In this document: positions 1 to 8,687 of the stretch, piece after piece | Position numbering within the stretch: position 1 is the first letter of the stretch | Layout of the letters: every line of letters starts with the position of its first letter | From: Paraburkholderia phenazinium | GTDB taxonomy: Bacteria > Pseudomonadota > Gammaproteobacteria > Burkholderiales > Burkholderiaceae | Assembly (NCBI RefSeq): GCF_900142845.1 | Contig: NZ_FSRU01000002.1 | Span: forward strand, 1,116,001-1,180,000 | Direction: 5' to 3' | DNA length: 64,000 bases | Translations under genes and position numbers: made by a program | Notes under the pieces: generated by a model | The model's input: only the letters and a program-made list of their open reading frames with translations | The model's database searches: none | What the model was told of the DNA's origin: nothing

Positions 1-192
1 GGCTTCGAGCGTCGACGGATATTTGCGCAGGTTATCGCCCGAGGGCGGTTCGATCTTGATGACGTCGGCGCCCTGGTCGCCGAGTAGCGTGCATCCATAG
101 GGGCCGGCGATGTAGGCGCTCAGATCGAGCACGCGTACGCCTGCGAGCGGGCCGGTTGCGTCGGAGCGCGCTGACTGCGGCGAGCGTTCCAT
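1..192 (-). CDS. CaiB/BaiF family CoA-transferase, N-terminal part
   Basis: Partial gene running off the left edge; 64 N-terminal codons are visible. The segment GVRVLDLSAYIAGPYGCTLL followed by GDQGADVIKIEPPSGD is the classic start of class III (CaiB/BaiF) CoA-transferases, which move CoA between carboxylic acids. It lies 103 bp downstream of a CitE-like lyase gene on the same strand, so the two probably form one operon. Such pairs activate an acid to its CoA ester and then cleave it. The substrate cannot be read from this fragment; citramalate or itaconate is one known example of the pairing. The family call is firm, the substrate open. Confidence 0.88.
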   Translation of the reverse strand, partial: MERSPQSARSDATGPLAGVRVLDLSAYIAGPYGCTLLGDQGADVIKIEPPSGDNLRKYPSTLEA

Positions 193-295
193 GAGAGTCT
201 CCGTATTGATCCAGTGTGTGGCGTGTGAACTGTGGGGTGATGTGCGAATGAAGCCCGGAATGAAGTGCGAAACGAAGTGCGAAACGAAGCGCGCT

Positions 296-1195
296 TCAGC
301 GTCCGGCATCGAGCGCGGCATGCTGGGCGCTGGTGAGCAGTCCCATTTGCCGCGCCTGGCCCACCAGCACCCGGGCCCGCTCGACAAACGGCGGGTCGAT
401 CATCCTGCCGTCGACCACATAGGCCCCCACGCCCTTCTCGTCGGCGTCACGCGCGGCTTCGACGACGCGCACCGCGTGCGCGATCTCGTCGTCCGACGGA
501 CGAAACACTTCGTTGGCCAGCGCGACCTGGCTCGGATGAATGCAGCTCTTGCCGAGAAAACCCATGGCGCGCGCCATTTCTGCTTCCTCGCGAAAACCGG
601 CTTCGTCCTTGATATTGGCGAACGCGGAGTCGTAGGCGAACACACCCGCTTCCCCTGCCGCGATCCGCAGCGCGAACATCGCCTGACGGATTGCCGAGAG
701 ATCGCGCCGCGCCATGCCGAGCGGTTCGAACAGATCGCCGAGGCCGAGTTGCAGGCCGGCTACCCGCGGATGCGCCCCGGCCAGTTCCGCGGCATGGCGG
801 AAGGCTTTGGGCGATTCGATATTGAGCAGCAGCCGGATCGGCGTGGTCACGCCGTTGGCCTGCTCGGCGCGCTCGAGGGCCGCGGCGGCGACGCGGACAT
901 CGTCCACGCTCGAGGGCTTCGGCAGATTGATGAGGTCGAGACCGGGGCGCACAACCGCGTTGAGATCGGCCGCGAAATGCGGCGTATCGAGCGCGTTGAC
1001 GCGAACGATCAGCACCTTGCCGGTATCGGCCACGGCGTCGGACAGCAGCAGCTCACGCAAAGCGAGCCGCGCCTGCGGCTTGCGTTCAGCGGCAACCGCA
1101 TCTTCGAGATCGAACGACAACGCGTCCGCCGCGCTCGCGAGCGCCTTGGCGAACAGCTCCGGCCGCGACGCCGGCACGAACAGCTTGCTTCTCAT
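296..1195 (-). CDS. HpcH/HpaI aldolase / citrate lyase beta-like (CitE-type) CoA ester lyase
   Basis: 299 residues, the usual length for CitE-like lyases. The N-terminus RSKLFVPASRPELFAKAL and then LSFDLEDAVAAERKPQAR are signature blocks: the ED pair is the acidic Mg-binding region, and a conserved Arg follows in VLIVRVNALDT. GFLGKSCIHPSQ near residue 210 is the conserved C-terminal block. The family cleaves or condenses 3-hydroxy-acyl-CoA thioesters such as malyl-CoA, citramalyl-CoA or HMG-CoA. It is the first gene of a leftward unit with the CoA-transferase and is divergent from a LysR gene that probably controls it. The exact substrate is not determined. Confidence 0.9.
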   Translation of the reverse strand: MRSKLFVPASRPELFAKALASAADALSFDLEDAVAAERKPQARLALRELLLSDAVADTGKVLIVRVNALDTPHFAADLNAVVRPGLDLINLPKPSSVDDVRVAAAALERAEQANGVTTPIRLLLNIESPKAFRHAAELAGAHPRVAGLQLGLGDLFEPLGMARRDLSAIRQAMFALRIAAGEAGVFAYDSAFANIKDEAGFREEAEMARAMGFLGKSCIHPSQVALANEVFRPSDDEIAHAVRVVEAARDADEKGVGAYVVDGRMIDPPFVERARVLVGQARQMGLLTSAQHAALDAGR

Positions 1196-1250
1196 GTCTC
1201 CAAATCCCGGTTCTGATTACCTGAAACCAGTCTACGTGCGAGTGAGATTT

Positions 1251-1273
1251 AGATAAACTATTCGCACCTATCT
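1251..1273. promoter_or_regulatory. Candidate LysR operator between divergent genes
   Basis: In the 103 bp between the lyase gene and the divergent LysR gene there is an interrupted dyad, AGATA - 13 bases - TATCT. A partial copy of the same words (AATCTATCTT) follows just before the LysR start. LysR regulators typically bind T-N11-A dyads placed like this. No footprint can be inferred from sequence alone. Confidence 0.4.
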
Positions 1274-1298
1274 TCAAACCATAGCAAATCTATCTTTT

Positions 1299-2180
1299 AT
1301 GGACATCGAATTCCTCGCCAATCTGCTGCTGGTGGTCGACAGCGGCTCGATGGCCGAAGCGGCCCGCCGCGTCGGCGTGACGGCGGCGGCCGTCGCGCAG
1401 CAGGTCCAGGCGCTAGAACGGGAATTGGGCGTACCGCTGCTGGTGCGGGCGGGACGCACGGTCATTCCGACTGAAGCGGGGCATCGCGTGATCGAGCGGG
1501 CGCGCGGTCTGGTTCGCGAGTTTTCCGACCTCAAGGCGTTTGCGCTGAAGGGGGAAGCGGCCGGCGAATTGCGTATCGGCACCATCACCACGGCTTTGCT
1601 GAGCCTGATGCCGGATGTACTCGCGCGCTTTGCCGCGGTGTTTTCGCAGGTAAAGGTTCTGATTCGCGCCGGCACCTCGATGGAACTCTACGAAACGCTG
1701 CTGCGCGGCGAGCTCGATGTCGCGGTTTGCCTGCACCCGGCGTTCACGTTGCCGAAGGCCTACGACTGGCATCTGCTGCGGGAAGAGCCGCTGGTAGTGC
1801 TGGCGCCTGCCCGCTTCGCCGCAGACGATCCCCATGAACTGCTGCGGCGCGAGCCGTTCATCCGCTACGACCGCTCGCTCGGCGGCGGCAAACAGGCGGA
1901 TGCTTACCTGCGGGCGGCACGCATCGCCCCGCGCGAATTGTTCGAGCTGAATTCGCTGATGGCGATCGCCATGATGGTCGATCGCGGTCTCGGTGTGTCG
2001 CTGGTGCCCGATATCGTCTCGCCGCTGACCGCGGGGCTTGAGGTCGCGAAGCTGACGTTGCCCGTCAAAACGGAGCCGCGCCGCTTCGGGGTGGTGTGGC
2101 ATCGCGGATCGCCGCGCGCGCATCTGATCAGGGGACTGCTTCAATGCGCCGACGAGGCGCTGGTTCAAAGCGATCGCTAA
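1299..2180 (+). CDS. LysR family transcriptional regulator
   Basis: 293 residues. An N-terminal winged helix-turn-helix (residues about 1-60; FLANLLLVVDSGSMAEAARR, then a VTAAAVAQQVQALE recognition helix) is followed by a type 2 periplasmic-binding-like effector domain from about residue 85 (ELRIGTITTALLSLMPDVLA). It is transcribed away from the CitE-like/CoA-transferase unit, the usual arrangement for a LysR activator and its target. No Shine-Dalgarno-like sequence is evident before the ATG, so translation may be weak or the message nearly leaderless. The effector is unknown, probably an acid or CoA-ester intermediate of the adjacent pathway. Confidence 0.93.
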   Translation: MDIEFLANLLLVVDSGSMAEAARRVGVTAAAVAQQVQALERELGVPLLVRAGRTVIPTEAGHRVIERARGLVREFSDLKAFALKGEAAGELRIGTITTALLSLMPDVLARFAAVFSQVKVLIRAGTSMELYETLLRGELDVAVCLHPAFTLPKAYDWHLLREEPLVVLAPARFAADDPHELLRREPFIRYDRSLGGGKQADAYLRAARIAPRELFELNSLMAIAMMVDRGLGVSLVPDIVSPLTAGLEVAKLTLPVKTEPRRFGVVWHRGSPRAHLIRGLLQCADEALVQSDR

Positions 2181-2260
2181 GGTACCGGTATGATTCAGGT
2201 GTGCCCGAGAGAAACGAATCCTTACGTACGCCAAAGCATTCGACCGAGCCGACGCGAGGA

Positions 2261-2761
2261 TCAGACCGACAACCCGCGGACAATCGTTTCAACGGCCTGC
2301 TCGACCGACACCTTGGCGGTGTCCACGACGAGATGCTGCGATTCCCACGGATCATATTGACGTTCAAGCACGCTCTGCCATGTCGGCAGCGTGTGGCCAG
2401 GGATATCGGCCCCCCGCCCTTCTACTCGCTGACGATGCGCCGTTGCATCGGAACAGATCAACTCAATCTCGACGATCCGCACGCCTGCCTCGCGCGCCAC
2501 GTTTCGCCAGGCGCTGCGCGTGATCTGCAACGCGTTGACCGAGTCCGCGACGACAGTCAGCCCAAGACGGAGATTGTCGGCCGCAACGGCATACGCCGCC
2601 AGATAACCGGCAGGTCCGATATCGGCCCCGCTGCTCCCTGACGCGAGAAAGGCCTGCTCCAGCGTATCGACGCGCAAATACATCGCAGCGAGCCGGCGAG
2701 CAAGCGCTCGCGCGACCGTAGTCTTGCCGGTGCCCGGCAGTCCTGCGAAAGCAATCAACAT
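2261..2761 (-). CDS. P-loop ATP-binding kinase-like protein (AAA_33 type)
   Basis: 166 residues starting MLIAFAGLPGTGKTT, so a Walker A (GLPGTGKT) lies at residues 7-14, as in small nucleoside/aminoglycoside-type kinases and predicted AAA_33 kinases. A later VVADSVNALQITRSAWRNVA block resembles the substrate/lid region. I chose the ATG at 2761 over a GTG 60 bases upstream because the P-loop then begins right at the N-terminus, as is normal for the family. The phosphate acceptor is unknown. It stands alone, convergent with the LysR gene. Confidence 0.75.
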   Translation of the reverse strand: MLIAFAGLPGTGKTTVARALARRLAAMYLRVDTLEQAFLASGSSGADIGPAGYLAAYAVAADNLRLGLTVVADSVNALQITRSAWRNVAREAGVRIVEIELICSDATAHRQRVEGRGADIPGHTLPTWQSVLERQYDPWESQHLVVDTAKVSVEQAVETIVRGLSV

Positions 2762-2851
2762 GTTCGATGCCCGATCAGGATGGTTAGCCTCGCGGCCGTG
2801 ATGCGGTGTGTGTTTAGTCACGACTTGCCTGCACCTGCAGCACGCCGACGG

Positions 2852-3826
2852 CTAACTCTCCTGCACGGCGCGCCGCTGCGCATCCGCAAACATCGCGCGC
2901 AGCCGCTCCCGCTCGTCGCCGCTCAAATGCGACACCGCAACCGGCATCGCCAGCACCAGTTGCAGCGTCAGGTCGCCCCGCAAGCCGTTGCGGTCCGTGA
3001 GCCCATGGCGGGACAAACGGATCGTGCTGCCCGGGTGCGCATTCGGCGGAATCGACACTTGCTGCGCACGGCCCAGGATCTGCGCTTCGAAGCTGCCGCC
3101 AAGCGTCGCCGTGACGAAATCGACCTGAATCTCACAGGCGAGATTCAGCCCGTTGCGACGAAACCCCGCGCCGCACACAATCGCGACCGAGAAGATCGCG
3201 TCGCCGAACGGACCGCCATTCGCCCCGGGATGGCCGCCGCCTTCGACGACCAGACGCTGACCGTCCCACGCCCCCGCCGGAACCATGACGGTCTCCGACT
3301 TGCGGTAGGTCGCGATACCCGAGCCGAGACAGATCGGGCACCCGTCGCCGGCCAGCGGACGCCCCGTTCCCGCACACGCACTGCAGCGCGCGCCCGACAG
3401 CGACTGGCCGCTGCCGTAACAGCGCGTGCACTCCGTGGCGCGTTCCTGACATTGACGGCATGGCCCGTTCACCGCGTAGCTCACTTCGACCGCGCCGCCG
3501 TGAATGGCCGCTTCGAGCGGCACAAACAGTTCGACGAGACAGTTCGCACCGCGCATGCGCGGCCCGCTGCGTTGCTCGCGCGAGCGCGCCTCGTGCTCGC
3601 GCTCGTCGCGCGACGCCGCCGGCTCGAAGACCGGTGGCTTGCGCTTGCCGGTCAGGATCTCGAACGCCTCCTGGATGCGCTTGAACGCCGGCTCGACGCT
3701 GGTCTCGCGCCCCTTGTTGCGGTCCGGGTGGTACTTCGCCCTCAGCCGCCGGTAGGCGCGTTTGACGTCGGCGGCTGAGGCCGTGCCCGGCAGTTCCAGG
3801 CGCCTGTAGTATTCCTCGAGGCTCAC
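2852..3826 (-). CDS. DnaJ-type co-chaperone with zinc-finger-like region
   Basis: 324 residues. An N-terminal J domain (YYRRLELPGTASAADVKRAY, HPD at about residue 37) stimulates Hsp70 ATPase. The middle holds CxxC-type clusters (CRQC, CTRCYGSG, CSACAGTG, CPICLGSG) like the DnaJ zinc finger. The first cluster is imperfect (CRQCQERATEC instead of CxxCxGxG). The C-terminal substrate-binding part has the VMVPAGAWDGQRLVVEGGG pattern of DnaJ/CbpA. It is shorter than canonical DnaJ (about 375) and lacks the Gly/Phe linker, so it is a specialised paralogue rather than the housekeeping DnaJ. It stands alone on the minus strand. Confidence 0.85.
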   Translation of the reverse strand: MSLEEYYRRLELPGTASAADVKRAYRRLRAKYHPDRNKGRETSVEPAFKRIQEAFEILTGKRKPPVFEPAASRDEREHEARSREQRSGPRMRGANCLVELFVPLEAAIHGGAVEVSYAVNGPCRQCQERATECTRCYGSGQSLSGARCSACAGTGRPLAGDGCPICLGSGIATYRKSETVMVPAGAWDGQRLVVEGGGHPGANGGPFGDAIFSVAIVCGAGFRRNGLNLACEIQVDFVTATLGGSFEAQILGRAQQVSIPPNAHPGSTIRLSRHGLTDRNGLRGDLTLQLVLAMPVAVSHLSGDERERLRAMFADAQRRAVQES

Positions 3827-3896
3827 GCGTTTTCCCGTGTTCTTTCTGATATCGCAAGTCTATCAAGAAGGAAGCGTCGGGATGATGGCGCCGCAC

Positions 3897-4895
3897 TCAG
3901 GCGACGAGGACGGCCTTGGTCCCGTCAGGCGGCCCGTAAGCCATGGCCGCTTCGATCTGCTCGTAACCGAACGTCTTGCCGATGCGCGTCGTAAACATCG
4001 GATCGTCGATCACGCCTTCCAGTGCTCTTAGCGCGGCCACTAGCTGCGCCGGCTCCTTCACCGTCCTGGTTTCGAAATTGCTGAAGCGCCTCATCGTCAG
4101 GTTCTTCATCATGAAGAGCACGGACGGGATGGAGATCGGCGTGCTTCCCGCCAGAAAGCCGTAGATATAGACGGTCGAGTTCATCGGCAGGCTGGGGGCG
4201 ATCTTCCCCAGCAGCTCGCCGCCCACGCCCTCGAATACCGCCGTCGTCCCCAGTTCGGCGGCCAACGCGCCGAGCGTGTCGGTGAAACCCTCGTCTGTCA
4301 CGAGCACATGTTCTACGCCCAAAGCGCAGAGCGCCTCGCGCGCCGCCTCGTTGCGCACGAGGAAAATCGCCGGTACGTTGCGTTGGCGCGCGAGTGCGGC
4401 GAGAGCATGTCCCGTCGCCGAATTTCCGGCCGTGACGATCACTCCTTTATGGCCGGCTTCAGCGATCTCTTCGAGAAAGGCATAGGCCGTCATCACGTTG
4501 ACGAGCGAGCCGCAATAGTCCCTCGCATCCACCTGCTCCGGCAGAATCAGGCAACTCGTGTAGGGCACATGCGCCCGCTCGCACCACAGCCCAACACTCT
4601 CGGGACTTCTGGCAAGCGAGCGGTAAATCGCCACCTGTCTGCCCGCATAGTCCGCGGGGACACCCGCCCCCACCGCGACCACCCGGCCCGCTCCCGACGC
4701 GCCCCACACGTCGTACTGACCGAGCGCCAGCGGGTTGCCCGCCGCCCTCGGCATTCTCAGGAACGTCCTGTCGCCATGGTTGATCGCCGAGGCCGCCATG
4801 TCGACCAGCACATGGCCCGGCGCTGGCTCGTGCGGGGTCGGGATGTCGCGAACTTCCAGCTCGCGCTCAGGCGTCACACAAATCGCTTTCATCAT
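3897..4895 (-). CDS. MDR superfamily zinc-type alcohol dehydrogenase/quinone oxidoreductase-like protein
   Basis: 332 residues with an N-terminal GroES-like fold (EPAPGHVLVDMAASAINHGD, then GASGAGRVVAVGAGV) and a Rossmann NAD(P) domain from about residue 145 (GVIVTAGNSATGHALAALAR). Structural-zinc cysteines are not seen, which fits the quinone oxidoreductase branch. Two ATGs sit in tandem; AAGGAG is 4 bases from the first and 7 from the second, so the real start may be 4892. It is divergent from the LysR gene at 5021, its probable regulator. The substrate is not predictable. Confidence 0.85.
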   Translation of the reverse strand: MMKAICVTPERELEVRDIPTPHEPAPGHVLVDMAASAINHGDRTFLRMPRAAGNPLALGQYDVWGASGAGRVVAVGAGVPADYAGRQVAIYRSLARSPESVGLWCERAHVPYTSCLILPEQVDARDYCGSLVNVMTAYAFLEEIAEAGHKGVIVTAGNSATGHALAALARQRNVPAIFLVRNEAAREALCALGVEHVLVTDEGFTDTLGALAAELGTTAVFEGVGGELLGKIAPSLPMNSTVYIYGFLAGSTPISIPSVLFMMKNLTMRRFSNFETRTVKEPAQLVAALRALEGVIDDPMFTTRIGKTFGYEQIEAAMAYGPPDGTKAVLVA

Positions 4896-5020
4896 TCAGC
4901 TCCTTCGGTTTCGGTATCGGTGATTGCGCAGCCCGTACGATAGGCAACTTCATCCATTGCCGAAACGTCGCTTCAGGACATACCATCCATTCCACTCTGG
5001 AATTGATGCTGCGAGCCTCT

Positions 5021-5953
5021 ATGGACCGGTTGGATGCGATTCGCCTGTTTGTGCGCCTTGTCGAATGCGGCAGTTTCTCTGCCGTGGGACGCGAGGCGGG
5101 GATTGGACAGCCTGCCGTCAGCAAGCAGATCGTGGCGCTGGAGCGGCACCTGGGCGCGCAGCTCGTGTTGCGTACCTCGCGCCAGGTCGTGATCACGGAA
5201 ACGGGGCAAACCTTCTACGAGTCGGCCAAGCAACTGGTGGACGACTTCGACGCACTGGAGTCTTCCGTAGGCGAGCGGCAGCAGTCGCCACGCGGCGTGA
5301 TCCGCATCAATACCGCGCCGGCGCACGGTCGGCTTTGGGTGACGCCGCTGCTCCCCGAATTCTTGCGACGCTATCCCGATGTCGCGGTCGAATTGTCGGT
5401 CTCGGAGCGGCAGGTCGACATGGTGGGAGAAGGTGTCGATCTCGCGATCCGTCATGGGCGACTGGTGGACTCCTCGCTCACCGCGCGCAAATTGTCCGAG
5501 ACCGATTTCATCCTGGCGGCAAGCCCTGGCTATCTGGCGGCGCGTGGTGTGCCGACCCGTCTTGCCGAGCTGGACCGGCACGCCTGCATCGTCTTTGCGA
5601 AAGGCCGTGAGCGCCGCCCCTGGTCGTTCAAGGTCGGGCAGGAGACGGTCTCTTACGTGCCGCACGGTTCGGTGTTGACCGGCGACGCCGAACATATTCG
5701 CGCGGCGGTGCTGTGCGGCCTGGGCGTTGCTCAGGCGCCGTTCTGGCTGCTGGCCAATGAGATCCGTTCCGGCGAGGTGCAGGTCCTGATGCCGGAACTG
5801 CAACCCGAGCGGTTACCGGTCCATCTCGTCTATCCGGCGGGCCGGCGAATACCGATGCGGGTGCGGGTGTTCATCGACTATCTGGTCGAGGCGTTCGAGC
5901 GTCCTGAAGCGCCGCCGTTGCGGGCGAAGAAAATCAGGCACGTTGCGTCCTGA
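5021..5953 (+). CDS. LysR family transcriptional regulator
   Basis: 310 residues beginning MDRLDAIRLFVRLVECGSFS, the standard N-terminal HTH of the LysR subgroup that includes many oxidoreductase regulators; the effector domain starts near residue 88 (GVIRINTAPAHGRLWVTPLL). The ATG at 5021 is preferred to earlier TTG/ATG codons at 5003-5008 because it matches family N-termini. It is divergent from the MDR oxidoreductase gene and likely controls it. The C-terminus, with RAKKIRHVAS, runs to within 21 bp of the convergent methyltransferase gene. Confidence 0.92.
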   Translation: MDRLDAIRLFVRLVECGSFSAVGREAGIGQPAVSKQIVALERHLGAQLVLRTSRQVVITETGQTFYESAKQLVDDFDALESSVGERQQSPRGVIRINTAPAHGRLWVTPLLPEFLRRYPDVAVELSVSERQVDMVGEGVDLAIRHGRLVDSSLTARKLSETDFILAASPGYLAARGVPTRLAELDRHACIVFAKGRERRPWSFKVGQETVSYVPHGSVLTGDAEHIRAAVLCGLGVAQAPFWLLANEIRSGEVQVLMPELQPERLPVHLVYPAGRRIPMRVRVFIDYLVEAFERPEAPPLRAKKIRHVAS

Positions 5954-5973
5954 CCGCCCCACCTCGGCTCGAC

Positions 5974-6654
5974 TCAAAACACCTTGACGGACAGCAACGT
6001 ACCGCCTTTGATCGGCACGTTCATCGACACGAAGCCGTTGGCCGGATCGCGGACAAAGTCGACATAGTCGGACTCGCCGTTGTCGTTCATCAGAAAGCCG
6101 CCTATGCGGATCTGCGGCGCCACGACCTCGATGACCTGGCGCGCGAGCGACGGTCCCGATCCTGACGGCCAGCCGTCGATCAACGCGAAATCAACCGGGC
6201 CGCCAAGATCCTTGAGCGTCTCGCGGCCATCGCCTTCGCGAATCTCGGCGTAGTACGCGAGGCCGGCTTCGGCAAGGTGACGTCTGGCGGTGACGACCTT
6301 CGAATGAACCAGTTCCGAACCGATCACCGTGCCGCCGCCGTTGTCGCGCAGCGCCGCCGCGAAATAGAGCGTCGAGAGTCCGACCGAGGTCGCGAACTCC
6401 ACCACCCGGGTCGCGCGTATCGCACGGCACAGCAGATAGATCAGATCGCCCTGGGCGGGGAAGATGGAAAATCCGTAGTCCGCATAATCTTCAGGATCGC
6501 AGCTCGGATTCGCACGTGGACCGCCGTCGTCGGGATAGCGTTGCGACGCCCACACCCGATCGATCACCTCGTTGACCTGGGCATCCTGAAGCGGACTGGG
6601 GCCGTTGGCATTGCGGGTCTCTCGGAGAAACTTCTCGATCTCGTCGATATTCAT
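5974..6654 (-). CDS. SAM-dependent O-methyltransferase family protein
   Basis: 226 residues. The class I methyltransferase core begins around residue 85 with VVEFATSVGLSTLYFAAAL (motif I, SAM binding), then TVIGSELVHSKVVTARRHL (motif II acidic loop), and DFALIDGWPSG as the metal/substrate region seen in caffeoyl-CoA-type O-methyltransferases. The ATG at 6654 is preceded by AGAAGG at suitable spacing; an upstream in-frame extension lacks such a site and family similarity. It lies alone, convergent with a LysR gene. The acceptor is unknown. Confidence 0.82.
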   Translation of the reverse strand: MNIDEIEKFLRETRNANGPSPLQDAQVNEVIDRVWASQRYPDDGGPRANPSCDPEDYADYGFSIFPAQGDLIYLLCRAIRATRVVEFATSVGLSTLYFAAALRDNGGGTVIGSELVHSKVVTARRHLAEAGLAYYAEIREGDGRETLKDLGGPVDFALIDGWPSGSGPSLARQVIEVVAPQIRIGGFLMNDNGESDYVDFVRDPANGFVSMNVPIKGGTLLSVKVF

Positions 6655-6750
6655 GATTGAGCCTTCTGGTGAAGAGGGAAATGAATCTCGGGTCCAACAA
6701 CCGGGAGCGTGCTGCACCCTGAGAACGAAGACGTTCCACGCGCGAAAATA

Positions 6751-6777
6751 TTGTGGGCAAAGGCGACATGCGATAAT
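6751..6777 (+). promoter_or_regulatory. Candidate sigma-70 promoter for a small RNA
   Basis: TTGTGG (6751-6756) and GATAAT (6772-6777) are separated by 15 bases, slightly short, and a TGC precedes the -10 as in an extended -10 element. It points toward the two-hairpin transcript that ends at the terminator at 6827-6857, with no protein-coding start between. Confidence 0.4.
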
Positions 6778-6783
6778 GCGAGC

Positions 6784-6857
6784 TCTCTCAGGTTCTGGCA
6801 CGGCCCTCGGAATAGCCAGAATCTTTAGCCGACCGCGTTAACCGGTCGGCTTTTTTT
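6784..6857 (+). ncRNA. Candidate small RNA, about 74 nt, two hairpins
   Basis: Between the divergent methyltransferase and S41 protease genes, a short non-coding stretch follows a promoter-like sequence. Its first hairpin pairs GGTTCTGGC (6791-6799) with GCCAGAATC (6815-6823), 9 pairs including one G-U, around a 15-base loop. Its second is a strong intrinsic terminator. The segment has no Shine-Dalgarno or credible ORF. The 3' oligo-U end is what Hfq-binding RNAs carry. Alternatively it is an attenuated leader of the protease gene 170 bp downstream. The ends are estimates. Confidence 0.45.
6827..6857 (+). terminator. Strong intrinsic terminator
   Basis: AGCCGACCG (6827-6835) pairs perfectly with CGGTCGGCT (6843-6851) around a 7-base loop and is followed by a run of seven T. 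No plus-strand protein gene ends upstream, which is why a short RNA is proposed. Confidence 0.85.
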
Positions 6858-7028
6858 CGAGTGTTTGTCTAGTGCAGTTGTCCGGCGGGTCTTCGGTTCC
6901 ATCTTCGCCACCCGGCGTGATCTTTATCGGCGGGCCCGATCGACACGCGCCCCCAACATGCCCCACGATTGCGAAACGAAAATAGCTGCGGTACTGTGGA
7001 GAACTGTCACGCACACCGGATCGTCATC

Positions 7029-8519
7029 ATGCGGAAATTGCCCTGTCTCCTCGCCTTGAGCATGACGTTCGGCACCGCCGCCATCCTGCCCGGGTTCGCG
7101 TCCGCCGCCCAGCCGCCCTCCGCTCCGTTGCCGCTCGACCAGTTGAGACTCTTTGCCGAAGTGTTCGGCCAGATCAAGCAGGAATACGTCGACCCCGTCG
7201 ACGACGACAAGCTGCTGACCGCCGCGATCAAAGGCATGGTGTCGAGCCTCGATCCGCATTCGGCGTATCTGGACAAAACAGACTTTCGCGATCTGCAGGA
7301 ACAGATCACCGGCCGCTTCGCCGGCATCGGTATCGAAACCAGCGCGGAAGACGGTCTCATCAAGGTCATCGCGCCGATCGACGACACGCCCGCGTTTCGC
7401 GCCGGCATCCGTCCCGGCGACCTGATCACGAGCATCGACGACAAACCGGTCAACGGCATGACGCCCGATCAGGCGTCGGCGCTGATGCGCGGCAATCCGG
7501 GCACCAAGGTCACGCTCACCCTCTATCGCAAGCGCGAAGACCGGACCTTCCCGCTGACCGTCACGCGCGCCGTCATCAAACTGCAGAGCGTGAAAACGGC
7601 CATGCCGGCGCCCGGCTACGCTTACGTGCGCATTACGAGTTTTCAGGAGCACACGACGCCCGACCTGGCGGCGCGGCTCAACACCATCGCGCATCAGGAG
7701 CCGAATCTGAAGGGCCTGATTCTCGACTTGCGCAATAACGGCGGCGGCCTCGTGGAAAGCGCGGTCGGCGTGGCGGGCGCTTTTCTGCCGCGCGATTCGA
7801 TCGTCGTCACCACCAACGGCCAGGTCGAGTATTCGAAGCGCGCCTATCGCGACACCTACGCGTACTACCGGCTGTCGTCCTTTAACAGCGATCCGCTGCT
7901 CAACGAGCCGGCCATCTTCAAGACCGTGCCGATGATCGTGCTGACCAACGCCTATACGGCCTCGGCATCGGAAATCGTGGCGGGCGCGCTGCAGGACGCG
8001 CATCGCGCGGTGATCCTCGGCAAGACCACCTTCGGCAAGGGCTCGGTGCAGACCTCGGTGCCGTTGACCTCGAACACGGCCTTGCGCCTGACGACCGCGT
8101 ACTACTACACCCCGAGCGGCCGTTCCATCCAGGACATCGGCATCCGTCCGGACGTTCCGGTCGACCAGTACGCCGACGGCGACCCCGACGACGCGCTCGT
8201 AACGCGCGAAGCCGATTATCCGAATCACCTCGCGAACATCCAGGATCCGAACGAGAAGAAAGAACTCCAGGCGCGCCAGCAGGACCGCGTCGAACAATTG
8301 CGGCTGCTCGAAGAACGCAGCGACAAGGAGACGCCGGAACAGCGTCAGAAGGATCGCGACCGCGCGCCGGTGGAATTCGGTTCAAGCGACGACTTCATGC
8401 TGCAGCAGGCGCTGAACAAGCTGCAAGGCAAGCCGGTGCTGGAATCGAAAGCGCTGCTCGAGCGGCGTCTCGCGCAAAGCGACGCGTCGGCATCGCAGAC
8501 GGAGCCGGTTGAGCCCTGA
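7029..8519 (+). CDS. S41 family carboxy-terminal processing protease (CtpA-like)
   Basis: 496 residues. A Sec signal peptide (MRKLPCLLALSMTFGTAAIL, cleavage near ASAA) sends it to the periplasm. A PDZ domain spans about residues 85-165 (GIGIETSAEDGLIKVIAPID, GIRPGDLITSIDD). The protease core contains LDLRNNGGGLV, then TASASEIVAGALQDA with the nucleophilic Ser and GKTTFGKGSVQT with the catalytic Lys, as in tail-specific proteases. The C-terminus (from about 400) is charged and helical. The ATG at 7029 is chosen because the signal peptide begins there. Known relatives trim periplasmic proteins and control murein hydrolases. Confidence 0.93.
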   Translation: MRKLPCLLALSMTFGTAAILPGFASAAQPPSAPLPLDQLRLFAEVFGQIKQEYVDPVDDDKLLTAAIKGMVSSLDPHSAYLDKTDFRDLQEQITGRFAGIGIETSAEDGLIKVIAPIDDTPAFRAGIRPGDLITSIDDKPVNGMTPDQASALMRGNPGTKVTLTLYRKREDRTFPLTVTRAVIKLQSVKTAMPAPGYAYVRITSFQEHTTPDLAARLNTIAHQEPNLKGLILDLRNNGGGLVESAVGVAGAFLPRDSIVVTTNGQVEYSKRAYRDTYAYYRLSSFNSDPLLNEPAIFKTVPMIVLTNAYTASASEIVAGALQDAHRAVILGKTTFGKGSVQTSVPLTSNTALRLTTAYYYTPSGRSIQDIGIRPDVPVDQYADGDPDDALVTREADYPNHLANIQDPNEKKELQARQQDRVEQLRLLEERSDKETPEQRQKDRDRAPVEFGSSDDFMLQQALNKLQGKPVLESKALLERRLAQSDASASQTEPVEP

Positions 8520-8687
8520 GGCTCGTCACACCACGTCATTGTTCGCCAGTTCCGTCCAATGAATTCGCCGCGAGCGCAATGATCTCTCGCGGCCGATCGA
8601 CTACAGTCCTTTCAGCCCTACTCTCCTTGCACCTGCGGGAAACCTCTCGCCGATGCTCCGATGTACTCCCCCTGAAAGGATTCAGTC

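Noticed and set aside
6924..8297. 457-codon frame antisense to the S41 protease
   Set aside because: Arg/Val-rich with no motif; shadow of a GC-rich gene.
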